Assembly: GCA_021323705.1 (NCBI GenBank)
Contig: JAJPKL010000014.1
Span: 1-64,000, forward strand
Direction of reading: 5' to 3'
DNA length: 64,000 nucleotides
From: Nitrososphaerota archaeon
Lineage (GTDB): Archaea > Thermoproteota > Nitrososphaeria > Nitrososphaerales > Nitrosopumilaceae
Under the pieces are notes generated by a model, which saw only the letters and a program-made list of their open reading frames with translations, searched no databases and was not told the origin of the DNA. This document shows, one piece after another, positions 16,380 to 23,822 of this stretch (position 1 is the first letter of the stretch; every line of letters begins with the position of its first letter). Made by a program: the position numbers and the translations under genes.

Positions 16380-16694
16380 TCATTTTAAAATTTTAACAAT
16401 TTTTGCTTTGGGAATATCTTTATCTCTCCAAATGGTTTCATCTTGTACTAGTCTATCTCCTTCCCAATGAAAGCGTAAGACAGGCACTTTTCCCTCATGG
16501 TTGTCTGTTTGCTCAATGTTAGAATTTCTTGGGTCGGTAGAATCGGGTTTGCTCATATTTTTAGATGAACTACAACTCACACAATTTTGGACTAATCCTC
16601 TAAGTTTTTCAGATACCGAACAACCCTCAGTGTTGCAGGTATCCAGCAGTTTATCAAATAAGGCTTGGTCTACCTTTGTGCTTATGGTCTTCAT
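16380..16694 (-). CDS. Ribbon-helix-helix regulator of the element
   Basis: The 104-residue protein begins with KTISTKVDQALFDKLLDTC and VSEKLRGLVQNC, the strand-helix-helix of an RHH DNA-binding domain. The rest is a polar linker and a short beta-rich tail (VPVLRFHWEGDRLVQDETIW) of unknown role. It is the only minus-strand gene in the element and lies divergent from the cargo gene. A perfect palindrome sits directly at its start, so it very likely represses itself and perhaps the divergent cargo gene. Confidence 0.7.
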   Translation of the reverse strand: MKTISTKVDQALFDKLLDTCNTEGCSVSEKLRGLVQNCVSCSSSKNMSKPDSTDPRNSNIEQTDNHEGKVPVLRFHWEGDRLVQDETIWRDKDIPKAKIVKILK

Positions 16695-16697
16695 TAC

Positions 16698-16717
16698 AGG
16701 TAGACTAGGGTCTACCT
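16698..16717 (-). promoter_or_regulatory. Perfect inverted repeat, likely RHH operator
   Basis: AGGTAGAC, TAGG, GTCTACCT: 8-bp perfect arms beginning 4 bp upstream of the RHH start codon. A third GTCTACCT lies inside the gene at 16668-16675. It is placed between the RHH gene and the divergent cargo gene (start 16798). Confidence 0.65.
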
Positions 16718-16797
16718 AGATCTAAAAGTTACGTTCATACTGGATATTGAATTCCAATTCAGAACAGAGATAAATAATAGTAAACCAACCTTAAGCA

Positions 16798-17547
16798 ATG
16801 AAAAATGTAATTTTTGGCTTAATTATCGCGTTTTCTTTGGTTTCTAGTGTTTACACCTTAACAGCATATGCCGATAATCCGATTCCTCAATGGATTAGAA
16901 ATAATGCAAAATGGTGGTCCGAGGGAGCTATAAGTGATGCTGAATTTCTCAAAGGCATACAATATCTAATTCAAGAAGGGATTATTCAGGTTCCCATTTC
17001 ACAAGTTACAGCAACAAACGGTAATCCGAGCGATAGTGACAGAGTTACATCAATAGTGGTTAATTTCTTAAACATAGATAACGGGCCAGCCGGCCTTCCT
17101 TCACAATTAACATTCAATTCATTTCAAAGGATTGGTGAGTTTGGGCAGACCACGACAGGTTATGGAAATACTGGCTCGCCGAATGCAGTTAGCGTGTCAC
17201 CGGAATTTCAATTAATAGATTTGCCTAGCAAAGACAAATCCCAATATTATCAACTGTTAGAAAAGGCGCTGGAAACTGTTGGGCAGGGATCAACTCAAAC
17301 TAACCAAAAGACATCATTTGATGTCAAAATTGACTTGATAACGGGTGATGGTACTCTTCTCCATACTGTAGAGTATGACAAGTGTAATGTTCTCACATAT
17401 TGGGTTTATACTGACAGCAATAAACAAGATTACAGAATGGCAGGTGAGGATCAGGCCGAATATAGAGAGGTCACGAATTTCCTATGTCAGGGATATCATT
17501 TGGATTTTCCCAGTACTAGTGTAGGGCCAAACTATGGGTCACAATGA
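16798..17547 (+). CDS. Secreted cargo protein with a WIKNNAKWW-type module
   Basis: The 249-residue protein has a signal peptide (about 1-26, ending near AYA), then one ~38-residue module IPQWIRNNAKWWSEG ... FLKGIQYLIQEGIIQVP. The remainder (about 75-249) is a beta-rich polar domain with two Cys residues that I do not recognise. The same module occurs in chromosomal secreted proteins at 17870 and 63259. The protein is expected to be exported. It is the last gene before the right repeat, the usual place for cargo, and its role may be at the cell surface. Confidence 0.75.
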   Translation: MKNVIFGLIIAFSLVSSVYTLTAYADNPIPQWIRNNAKWWSEGAISDAEFLKGIQYLIQEGIIQVPISQVTATNGNPSDSDRVTSIVVNFLNIDNGPAGLPSQLTFNSFQRIGEFGQTTTGYGNTGSPNAVSVSPEFQLIDLPSKDKSQYYQLLEKALETVGQGSTQTNQKTSFDVKIDLITGDGTLLHTVEYDKCNVLTYWVYTDSNKQDYRMAGEDQAEYREVTNFLCQGYHLDFPSTSVGPNYGSQ

Positions 17548-17622
17548 AAGGGTAAAACGCCTTTTCGCTTTCTTAGCCATTAAGATAGAATTTCCTCAAA
17601 TAGCCACGACAAAAATAACTAA

Positions 17623-17637
17623 GCTAATGTCATAGCC
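17623..17637 (+). repeat. Right attachment repeat (attR candidate)
   Basis: GCTAATGTCATAGCC is identical to the left copy at 12617 and in the same orientation. Outside the 15 bp the flanks diverge, though ATGTC recurs 13-14 bp after the repeat on both sides. Confidence 0.75.
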
Positions 17638-17869
17638 CTTTACACTCATGTCAATGATACTCTACTTTTAAGGCTTTTTATGGATCCGATTTTCGTCATA
17701 ATTGCATTTTGAAATTATCATTTTTGCAGAGATAAATACAAAACCTTTTGATGTAAAAATGGCAATTACTCCTTATCTCATAAAACACAGATTCAATTCC
17801 TGTCAAGGTTCCTGTTACGCGGAATGCATACTTGAGAAGTAATTGTGATTTATCTAAGCGCTATAAAAG
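17638..17869. other. Gene-free stretch right of the element
   Basis: No coding frame is convincing here. A segment near 17788-17805 resembles the T arm of a tRNA (ACAG, TTCAATTC, CTGT), but no D arm or anticodon arm could be fitted, so no tRNA is called. Confidence 0.4.
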
Positions 17870-18670
17870 TCAATTTCGGGAGTAAGTTCCCATCAATATA
17901 GTCTTGTTAATTATATGTCCTACCATGGCTTGTTCCAAACCACTTCGTGTAGTACTAGAATCCAAATTAAGAACAGTATCAAGTGCGTATAACGTAAAGA
18001 AATATCGATGGACACCAAAGGGAGGACATGGTCCCTTGTATCCATTTGTGCCAGCACTTGTGAGCCCTTGAGGAAATTGGAGTGTTTCATTTCTTGAAAG
18101 ACTAGTACTATTTGGAGGGATGTTCCACACCACCCAATGCGTAAACGGACCGCTTGGAGCATCTACATCCACAACAGTAAGTGCAAGACTTTTTGTATTT
18201 TGCGGAATGCCAGAAATCTCGATTGGTGGCTGAGTGTTGTTGCCATCGCATGTATATTTTGCAGGGATTGTACCATTATTTTCAAATGCAGAGCTAGTTA
18301 TAACAAAGACGGGATAGTCAATTTTAATAATTTTTACATCTACTAGATATTGTATTCCCTTGACAAAGTCTTGGTCTCCGACCTGACCGCTTGACCACCA
18401 GCCAGCGGTAGTCTTAACCCATGAAGGAATGTGTTGCAGTGTAGATGTTATGTTAGAGTTTGCTTGTGCAGGTATCCGCATTATCCCCTTTTGAATCAAA
18501 TACTGTATTCCCTTGATAAAATCAGAGTCATCCACTTGACCTTGCGACCACCACTTGGCATTATTTTTTATCCATGACGGAATCTGAGTAGAATCAGCAT
18601 GCGAATTTTGAATTAATATGGTGGAAATCACAACAGCAAGCATCATCCCATAAAACAATATCTTCAACAT
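17870..18670 (-). CDS. Secreted YbhB/YbcL (PEBP-fold) protein with two WIKNNAKWW-type modules
   Basis: The 266-residue protein (ATG at 18670; a GTG 12 bp upstream is possible) has a signal peptide of about 26 residues and two tandem ~38-residue modules, IPSWIKNNAKWWSQG ... and IPSWVKTTAGWWSSG .... A C-terminal phosphatidylethanolamine-binding-protein domain follows. That domain shows the family signatures PAKYTCDGNNTQPPIEISG, VDVDAPSGPFTHWVVWNIP and GPCPPFGVHRYFFTLYALD. PEBP-like bacterial proteins bind small ligands, and the exact role here is unknown. The protein is probably outside the cytoplasmic membrane, with the modules acting as an anchoring or spacer region. Confidence 0.88.
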   Translation of the reverse strand: MLKILFYGMMLAVVISTILIQNSHADSTQIPSWIKNNAKWWSQGQVDDSDFIKGIQYLIQKGIMRIPAQANSNITSTLQHIPSWVKTTAGWWSSGQVGDQDFVKGIQYLVDVKIIKIDYPVFVITSSAFENNGTIPAKYTCDGNNTQPPIEISGIPQNTKSLALTVVDVDAPSGPFTHWVVWNIPPNSTSLSRNETLQFPQGLTSAGTNGYKGPCPPFGVHRYFFTLYALDTVLNLDSSTTRSGLEQAMVGHIINKTILMGTYSRN

Positions 18671-18779
18671 GAAAACTAGCACTTGGTTTTAAATAAATTA
18701 ATTCTATGGAACCGCGCACTGAGTTTTAACCTATGATAAAATTACAAGATTTTAATAGATTCACATAGAAAGCAAGACC

Positions 18780-19856
18780 ATGGTAGTAGACGTAATTAGA
18801 ACGATCAACAGAGTAGGCAAATGGTCCTTGAACAGAGCAGTTGGGAGAAGAAGGCCTCTTATTGCTGTCTTTAGCCTTACCCATTACTGTAACTATTTTT
18901 GTCCCATGTGTCCGTTTGGAGACTCTGACAAACAAGAACAGTTGAAACTTGCAAGTAAGAATGACCTTACTACTTTCCAATGGAAGCAGATATTTGACAA
19001 AGTTGCCAAGTATTGTATCTGGTCAATAATCGAAGGTGGCGAGCCTACCAGTAGGCCAGACTTTATGGAGCTTGTGCGTCACCTGTACAGCCTCAAGTTG
19101 CCAATAACATTGATTACGAATTGCTCTCTGCTGCATACGATTGACCTTGATGAGCTAAAGAAATACATCCAGTTCATTACATGCAGCATAGATTCAGTAT
19201 TTGAGGAATCGTACTGCAAGGTGCGCGGCGTTGCTCCACAAACCTATCAACGCGTAATGCAGAATCTGCAGTTGTTAACAGAGCACAAGGTTCCCCATTA
19301 CTTCAATTCTGTAATTACCAAGTTTAACACTCAGGAATTTATCGACAAATCTTACTTTCGAAGAGCAAAGGAGCTTGGCGTGAATGCAGTCTCACTGACC
19401 TTTGTAGAAGATAGATCAGATGTTAATTATTCTCTTCTGCCTGACAGGGATACCATTGTCAAAGTTTGTCAGAGCGTGCTTGAGCACATACAGAGTAGAG
19501 AAGATCCACAGGTGATGATTCCACCTCAATACTTTGAGCAGATAATACAACATGGACGAGGAATGTATGATGAATGTGGAGTTTGGAAAAGCATTTTTGT
19601 GAATGGAAACGGTACTGTTATGGTTCCATGTTGGAAATACAGCAGTCCGCAGAACACATACAACCTTCTTGAAAAGAGCGTAGATGAAATCTGGAGTGCA
19701 CCACAATGGGAGATTGCAAAAACATGCCATGACTGCGAGGTACTTGGATGCATATGGTACTCCTCGCAGCCTGTGACAACTTTTGCCCAAAATTACATGA
19801 GAGGATTATCCAAAATGATAAGCCAGCGCTCGCCTGAGATTGCGCAAGAAATCTAG
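18780..19856 (+). CDS. Radical SAM protein with SPASM-like C-terminus
   Basis: The 358-residue protein has the radical SAM iron-sulfur motif in THYCNYFCPMCPFG (CxxxCxxC) near residues 36-45, and the WSIIEGGEPTSRPDF strand that binds SAM. The C-terminal part has further Cys residues (DECGVW, MVPCWKY, CHDCEVLGC) in a SPASM-like arrangement that would hold an auxiliary cluster. The substrate cannot be inferred. It converges on a methyltransferase gene with a 4-bp stop overlap (CTAG). Confidence 0.88.
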   Translation: MVVDVIRTINRVGKWSLNRAVGRRRPLIAVFSLTHYCNYFCPMCPFGDSDKQEQLKLASKNDLTTFQWKQIFDKVAKYCIWSIIEGGEPTSRPDFMELVRHLYSLKLPITLITNCSLLHTIDLDELKKYIQFITCSIDSVFEESYCKVRGVAPQTYQRVMQNLQLLTEHKVPHYFNSVITKFNTQEFIDKSYFRRAKELGVNAVSLTFVEDRSDVNYSLLPDRDTIVKVCQSVLEHIQSREDPQVMIPPQYFEQIIQHGRGMYDECGVWKSIFVNGNGTVMVPCWKYSSPQNTYNLLEKSVDEIWSAPQWEIAKTCHDCEVLGCIWYSSQPVTTFAQNYMRGLSKMISQRSPEIAQEI

Positions 19857-20728
19857 ATGTATTTCTGTGCAATAATTAGGTCAACTTTGTAATGCAGGTT
19901 GAGACGCGGGTTTACGTTAAGCTTCCAGTGGATGTATTGGGGCTGACAAGTTCCCCAAATCAGCCTAAAGCCGCTATTTTTCATCTGGGCTCGAAGATCC
20001 TCGGGGGTGGTCATTAGTTTTACAGAATTTTTCCCCCGCTCAAAGTCGTATGGATCAGACAGCATGATGAATTTTTTGGTCTGGCGCGACATCACTTTTA
20101 ATAATTTTTGAGGCTCTACAATATCAAGCAGATTCAAAGCCACAACTAGGTCAAACTTTTGATTTCCAAAAGGATTGTTCAACGAGTCTGCTACAACAAA
20201 GTCAGAGTTTTTTCTTTGATACTTTTTTGCCTCTAAGATACCATAAAACGACTTGTCAATTCCAAATACGCAAGAATTTCTTTTTGCTGCCTCTCTTGCA
20301 ACATACCCTATAGAGCAGCCATGTTCTAGAACAAAATCACAAACAGGCAGTTTGTGTATATAGTCTTTGATTCTACGATAGAATTCTGACCTTATGCTTC
20401 GTTTGTATATTGCTACCCATTTTTTCTCAAGTTCAGACGTATCGTCTGATGTCTGTTTTATCTTCCTCAAAGTATTCTTTACAAACGATTTCATTTTATC
20501 TGTCTTGGATTGCAACAGGAGGTGGCCACCAAGCGACATCCTAATTGAAAAATACGATGAAAGGTCTTCCAATACAAAGGGTACTGATGATATGATAGGG
20601 TAATACGATTTGCATCTTTCACAGATTAAGAACCCTTCTTCAATCTCTGTTTTGCAAATTAGTGGTTCAACCGATAAATCTGATTTGCAGTTTACACATT
20701 TGAGGTATTTTGCAGTAAAGTCAAGCAA
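19853..20728 (-). CDS. SAM-dependent methyltransferase with N-terminal zinc ribbon
   Basis: The 291-residue protein starts with a Trm112-like zinc ribbon (CVNCKSDL ... ICERCKSYYPI; two CxxC pairs), followed by a class I methyltransferase domain. Its SAM-binding motif is VLEHGCSIGYVA at about residues 130-142, with the acidic loop in VFGIDKSFY and the later DLVVALNLLDIV. The start is TTG. The substrate is unknown; it could be a small molecule or lipid. Its stop overlaps the stop of the radical SAM gene. Confidence 0.85.
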   Translation of the reverse strand: MLDFTAKYLKCVNCKSDLSVEPLICKTEIEEGFLICERCKSYYPIISSVPFVLEDLSSYFSIRMSLGGHLLLQSKTDKMKSFVKNTLRKIKQTSDDTSELEKKWVAIYKRSIRSEFYRRIKDYIHKLPVCDFVLEHGCSIGYVAREAAKRNSCVFGIDKSFYGILEAKKYQRKNSDFVVADSLNNPFGNQKFDLVVALNLLDIVEPQKLLKVMSRQTKKFIMLSDPYDFERGKNSVKLMTTPEDLRAQMKNSGFRLIWGTCQPQYIHWKLNVNPRLNLHYKVDLIIAQKYI

Positions 20729-20768
20729 CTAGATTTTATGATATATTGCAGATTAAATTTATAGCGTT

Positions 20769-21569
20769 CTATTCACGAATCTTACTTTCTTGAAACGGAC
20801 TAGAATTATACCAACAGTATCGGAAGTAGTCCAAACACCACTCATGGAATAAAGGGTCTTTGCTATAGAACATCTCCCTCATATCTGCAACGCCATCAAG
20901 CGTTGGAAAACCGACACATGCTTCTTTTTCGTTCAATACCACTACTACGTTTGTCCCTGTTCGCATCCTTCGTTCAACTAGACCCTTGTCGATTAAATCT
21001 TTCATACCCAACTTGTTGAGTAACTCTTTTCTACCTTTTGGTACGATGACCGATTCGGAAAAAATGTATTGTAGTTTTATTCCTTGTTTCACCCTTGTTA
21101 GTAGAGGCTCTATCAAGTCAAGAGGTACTTCGGTGAAAATCTCATACACAAACTCGTCTGCGTTTTTATAAATCGACTTCCACTGCTCTAGAACTTTGAC
21201 AAATCCCTTGATCTGTTGTCCTCCAGCAAGCGCTCCTATCCTTTGTATAAACTTCATAGGCACATCTCCAAAATCATGGTTCTCGAAATATTTTCTGTTT
21301 TTAGATAAAAACAACAAAGATGGGACTTGGGTACACATGGTTTTTCCATAGGTTGTAAGGTCATACATGCCATCCTTGTCTTTCATTATTAGTCCAGCTC
21401 CTGCGAGACGCTCAAAGTTTCGGTGAACCTCTTGTACTGTGGCATGAAGTTCTTTTGCCATGTTTGAGATCTTTGATTTTTTTTCCAATAGCTTGAATAT
21501 TATGTTTAGACGTTGTTCACTTGCAAGTTCAAGAAAGTCGTTTGCGGCGTTCTCGTATATGTTAGTCAC
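20769..21569 (-). CDS. FilR1-like winged-helix transcriptional regulator
   Basis: The 266-residue protein has an N-terminal winged helix (SEQRLNIIFKLLEKKSKISNMAKELHATVQEVHRNFERLAGAGLI) and a C-terminal domain of the FilR1/DUF1724 type found in many archaeal regulators (FTEVPLDLIEPLL, then VERRMRTGTNVVVVLNEKEACVGFPTLDG). The family includes methanogen quorum and growth regulators, but the signal here is unknown. The start is GTG, with a TATA-like element about 24 bp upstream, so the mRNA is probably leaderless. Confidence 0.82.
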   Translation of the reverse strand: MTNIYENAANDFLELASEQRLNIIFKLLEKKSKISNMAKELHATVQEVHRNFERLAGAGLIMKDKDGMYDLTTYGKTMCTQVPSLLFLSKNRKYFENHDFGDVPMKFIQRIGALAGGQQIKGFVKVLEQWKSIYKNADEFVYEIFTEVPLDLIEPLLTRVKQGIKLQYIFSESVIVPKGRKELLNKLGMKDLIDKGLVERRMRTGTNVVVVLNEKEACVGFPTLDGVADMREMFYSKDPLFHEWCLDYFRYCWYNSSPFQESKIRE

Positions 21570-21586
21570 TGACAGGATTTTACAAA

Positions 21587-21599
21587 GTATTTATGTAAA
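21587..21599 (-). promoter_or_regulatory. TATA-box candidate for the FilR1-like gene
   Basis: On the minus strand the sequence reads TTTACATAAATAC, centred about 24 bp before the GTG start. The same 13 bases occur at the expected promoter position of the pyrophosphatase gene (33722-33734). Confidence 0.4.
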
Positions 21600-21743
21600 T
21601 CTTTGCCCCCAATGATAGCTCTTAGGACAGGATGCAAATGGCAGCAAGTTCAGTGTGATAAATCATGATAAAAGGAAAATACAAAAAGACTTAGTTAACT
21701 TGGTTAAGTAATCCATTAAATTGCTGAAGTCAAATTAAGAGTA

Positions 21744-22010
21744 ATGTTAGAGATCACCGACGAAAAAGACCCTGAGATTCAAAATCTCTTGGCTGACAGT
21801 GCCAACAGAGCCATACTACAGGCAATCATGGCAATCCCAAAATCTACAAGTCAGTTGTGTATCGAATGCAACATACCAACAAGTACTGCATACAGAAAGA
21901 TGCAAAAGCTAGCGGAACACAAGATGATACGCAAAATTGGAACAATAAACGAATCAGGTAAGAGAGAGATACTTTACAGGAGCAATTTTTGTCCTGAAAA
22001 AACAAAATGA
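21744..22010 (+). CDS. Small winged-helix DNA-binding protein
   Basis: The 88-residue protein is a single winged helix: ANRAILQAIMAIPKSTSQLCIECNIPTSTAYRKMQKLAEHKMI, with the recognition helix at PTSTAYRKMQKL and a short wing (KREILYRSNF). It has no sensor domain. It is divergent from the FilR1-like gene and could act on that gene or itself. Confidence 0.75.
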   Translation: MLEITDEKDPEIQNLLADSANRAILQAIMAIPKSTSQLCIECNIPTSTAYRKMQKLAEHKMIRKIGTINESGKREILYRSNFCPEKTK

Positions 22011-22049
22011 ATTGTTAAACTAAAATACAGTTCTATTTTTTGTTAGATT

Positions 22050-22418
22050 GTGATAACAGTAGATTGCAGAGAGGTACCTTCCATCAAATCATCGTTGGCA
22101 GTTTACACCTCTGATAAAGTGGGGGCAGTTCCAGCTTTGAAGATACATGAGTTTATTCTTGCGCCAATTGAAGATGAAGAGATAAGCCCAACTGAGGTAA
22201 TTACAGCAGTTAAGATGTTTTTGGCATCACTTGGTTGTGAGAGGCACTTTGCAGTAATACAAAGGAACAATGTAATTGCAATAGTCTCACTTGATGGCTA
22301 CAAACTAGAATCATTTCCGCAGGGAAAGACAGACCAGTTTTTCTCCTGCATTCACTGTGGACATGTAACACAGTTTGAGACTGTACATAACAATCACATG
22401 AAGATTCACTATTTGTGA
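22050..22418 (+). CDS. Hypothetical protein with C-terminal zinc finger
   Basis: The 122-residue protein (GTG start) has an unknown alpha/beta part (about 1-95) and a C-terminal CIHCGHVTQFETVHNNHMKIH segment with CxxC and two His residues in C2H2-like spacing. It lies 40 bp after the winged-helix gene on the same strand, so the two may be transcribed together and have related regulatory roles. Confidence 0.6.
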   Translation: MITVDCREVPSIKSSLAVYTSDKVGAVPALKIHEFILAPIEDEEISPTEVITAVKMFLASLGCERHFAVIQRNNVIAIVSLDGYKLESFPQGKTDQFFSCIHCGHVTQFETVHNNHMKIHYL

Positions 22419-22467
22419 GATATTGACACTTGGAAAATATGTATTGATGGAAGCCGTGCGCGTCTAG

Positions 22468-22749
22468 CTAATTGACAACTTCATAAAACACTGGTTTTGG
22501 AGGAGTTTCCATGTAAGAATGTCCCTTTGACTGAATTCTGAAATGCTCCTGTGTTTGATGCATTTTTTCAAACTTTGCTTGATTTTCAAATTCTACCAGC
22601 ATAGCATGTTTGCCCGTACGAGTAGCCAACAATCTTCGGTTAACGAATCCATCAAACTTTGCCAGTTCTTTATTGGATTCGTTCACCCATTTTTTGAATT
22701 CTTCTTCCATTCCCTTCTTTAGTTGAACTTCAACTACTGCTACGAACAC
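22468..22749 (-). CDS. Antibiotic biosynthesis monooxygenase (ABM) domain protein
   Basis: The 93-residue protein fits the small ferredoxin-like ABM fold: FVAVVEVQLKKGMEEEFKKWV, then FDGFVNRRLLATRTGKHAMLVEFENQAKFEKMHQTQEHF. Members include heme-degrading IsdG-type enzymes and quinol monooxygenases; there is no decisive catalytic residue to choose. It stands alone. Confidence 0.78.
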   Translation of the reverse strand: MFVAVVEVQLKKGMEEEFKKWVNESNKELAKFDGFVNRRLLATRTGKHAMLVEFENQAKFEKMHQTQEHFRIQSKGHSYMETPPKPVFYEVVN

Positions 22750-22822
22750 AAAATTCTTCGGCGATAAAGGATTTAAGAGGATTTCTCATATTCCCATTTT
22801 GAGCAAGTAAGATTATCACATA

Positions 22823-23113
22823 ATGCTAAATACAGGATCACTTTCGATCAAACATATGAATGAGAAGTTGCTGATATTTGGAGGACTTGCGGCTGCCATA
22901 GTAGTTATGACCACGTTAATCTTTCCATTTTGGAACCTTATTCCAAATACAGTAACTGAAGAAGTGACAGTCAGGGCAGTAGACCAAAACGGTTGCTATG
23001 TCGAGACAAAGGATCATTTTGTTGTGCACATACCTCCGTGTCATGCACAACCAGGGCAGAACATTACAGCATCATTTGATGCCAAAGTACGAGAACGAGA
23101 GAAACAGATCTAA
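22823..23113 (+). CDS. Small single-span membrane protein
   Basis: Up to 96 residues; an internal ATG at 22859 gives 84 residues starting MNEKLLIFGGLAAAIVVM. One hydrophobic helix near the N-terminus is followed by a compact beta-rich extracytoplasmic domain with two Cys residues (NGCYVETKD, PPCHAQPG). The family is not recognised. Its stop overlaps the Pth2 stop by 4 bp (CTAA). Confidence 0.6.
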   Translation: MLNTGSLSIKHMNEKLLIFGGLAAAIVVMTTLIFPFWNLIPNTVTEEVTVRAVDQNGCYVETKDHFVVHIPPCHAQPGQNITASFDAKVREREKQI

Positions 23114-23466
23114 AGCAATTTCAGATTTTTAGTAACCTTGTCAATCACATCTTCTGGAGCCGGACCTATAGAAATGCATGTAACAGTCCCGGGTTCGATC
23201 TGGGTATGACCAGCATCAGTAACCTCTGCCCACGGCAAGCCAAGCGACATTGCGTGTTTTTTTACGTCCTCAAGTTCAGATAAACTAGAAACCTTGAGAA
23301 CTACTTTTTCTTGGCCAAACTCTGCCCATGTATCGTACCACTCTCTATGAGACTTTCTAACATATTCTGCACCTAATACACAAGCATGACCTACCTGCGC
23401 CGCAATCTTTCCAGTACCCATCCCAAGGTCTCTTCTAACAACTATCACTTGCTTTATGGTGCCCAT
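23110..23466 (-). CDS. pth2: Peptidyl-tRNA hydrolase, archaeal/eukaryotic type
   Basis: The 118-residue protein matches Pth2 along its whole length: VVRRDLGMGTGKIAAQVGHA near the start, the KVVLKVSS strand, then TDAGHTQIEPGTVTCISIGP. The enzyme releases peptides from prematurely detached peptidyl-tRNAs. Lys and Asp residues in those motifs are the known catalytic region. Length is normal for the family. Confidence 0.93.
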   Translation of the reverse strand: MGTIKQVIVVRRDLGMGTGKIAAQVGHACVLGAEYVRKSHREWYDTWAEFGQEKVVLKVSSLSELEDVKKHAMSLGLPWAEVTDAGHTQIEPGTVTCISIGPAPEDVIDKVTKNLKLL

Positions 23467-23594
23467 ACCAATTCTGAATTATGATGGGACATGTTAAACT
23501 TTTGAATTTGTAGCTTTAGTTGTATAGTAACAAAGGATGTGTTTTGTCATAATACAAACAGGAAGTTATATTCAAAATCAGAGACAAAAAACCC

Positions 23595-23735
23595 ATGAGG
23601 ACTGGCCAGAAGATCATCAAACCATCATGCGCACTCTGCAATACAGAGATAGTGTTTGTAGAAGGTGATGTAATATTTGGTGATGAGTGGTTCCATAAGG
23701 ACTGTGCGTCAAAGTATAGACATAGCTGCAGATAA
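23595..23735 (+). CDS. Small zinc-binding protein (single LIM-like half)
   Basis: The 46-residue protein has CALCNTEI, then EWFHKDCASKYRHSC: CxxC followed by HxxC, the spacing of one LIM or treble-clef zinc site. The frame is free of odd codons and sits in a gap otherwise without genes, which supports a real gene. Function is unknown. Confidence 0.5.
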   Translation: MRTGQKIIKPSCALCNTEIVFVEGDVIFGDEWFHKDCASKYRHSCR

Positions 23736-23822
23736 ATTTTGATTATACATTCTAAGAAAAACATTAGGAGGTTAACCCTGTTTTTATGTTTGATATAAAT
23801 AAATGATAAAAAGTAAGAAGGT

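Larger units (their letters stand above)
12617..17637. mobile_element. Integrated mobile element, about 5.0 kb
   Basis: The element is bounded by identical 15-bp direct repeats. Inside are a tyrosine integrase next to the left end, a run of overlapping small genes around an HUH Rep protein, a ribbon-helix-helix regulator on the opposite strand, and a secreted cargo protein at the right end. Neighbouring chromosomal genes on both sides are single-copy thaumarchaeal types. The content suits an integrated rolling-circle plasmid rather than a virus, since no structural or packaging gene is seen. It appears intact and not interrupted by other insertions. Confidence 0.8.

Noticed and set aside
17745-17820. 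tRNA-like sequence (T-arm TTCAATTC with paired flanks) near the right end of the element
   Set aside because: Only the T arm and a weak acceptor match could be fitted; no D arm or anticodon stem was found, so it is not called as a tRNA or tRNA fragment.
21683-21705. Weak inverted repeat ACTTA...TAAGT before the winged-helix gene at 21744
   Set aside because: Arms are only 5 bp with an 11-bp spacer, not strong enough to call an operator.
23180-23210. Sequence CCCGGGTTCGATCTGGG resembling a tRNA T arm
   Set aside because: It encodes the conserved TQIEPGT motif of Pth2 on the other strand; no tRNA cloverleaf surrounds it.
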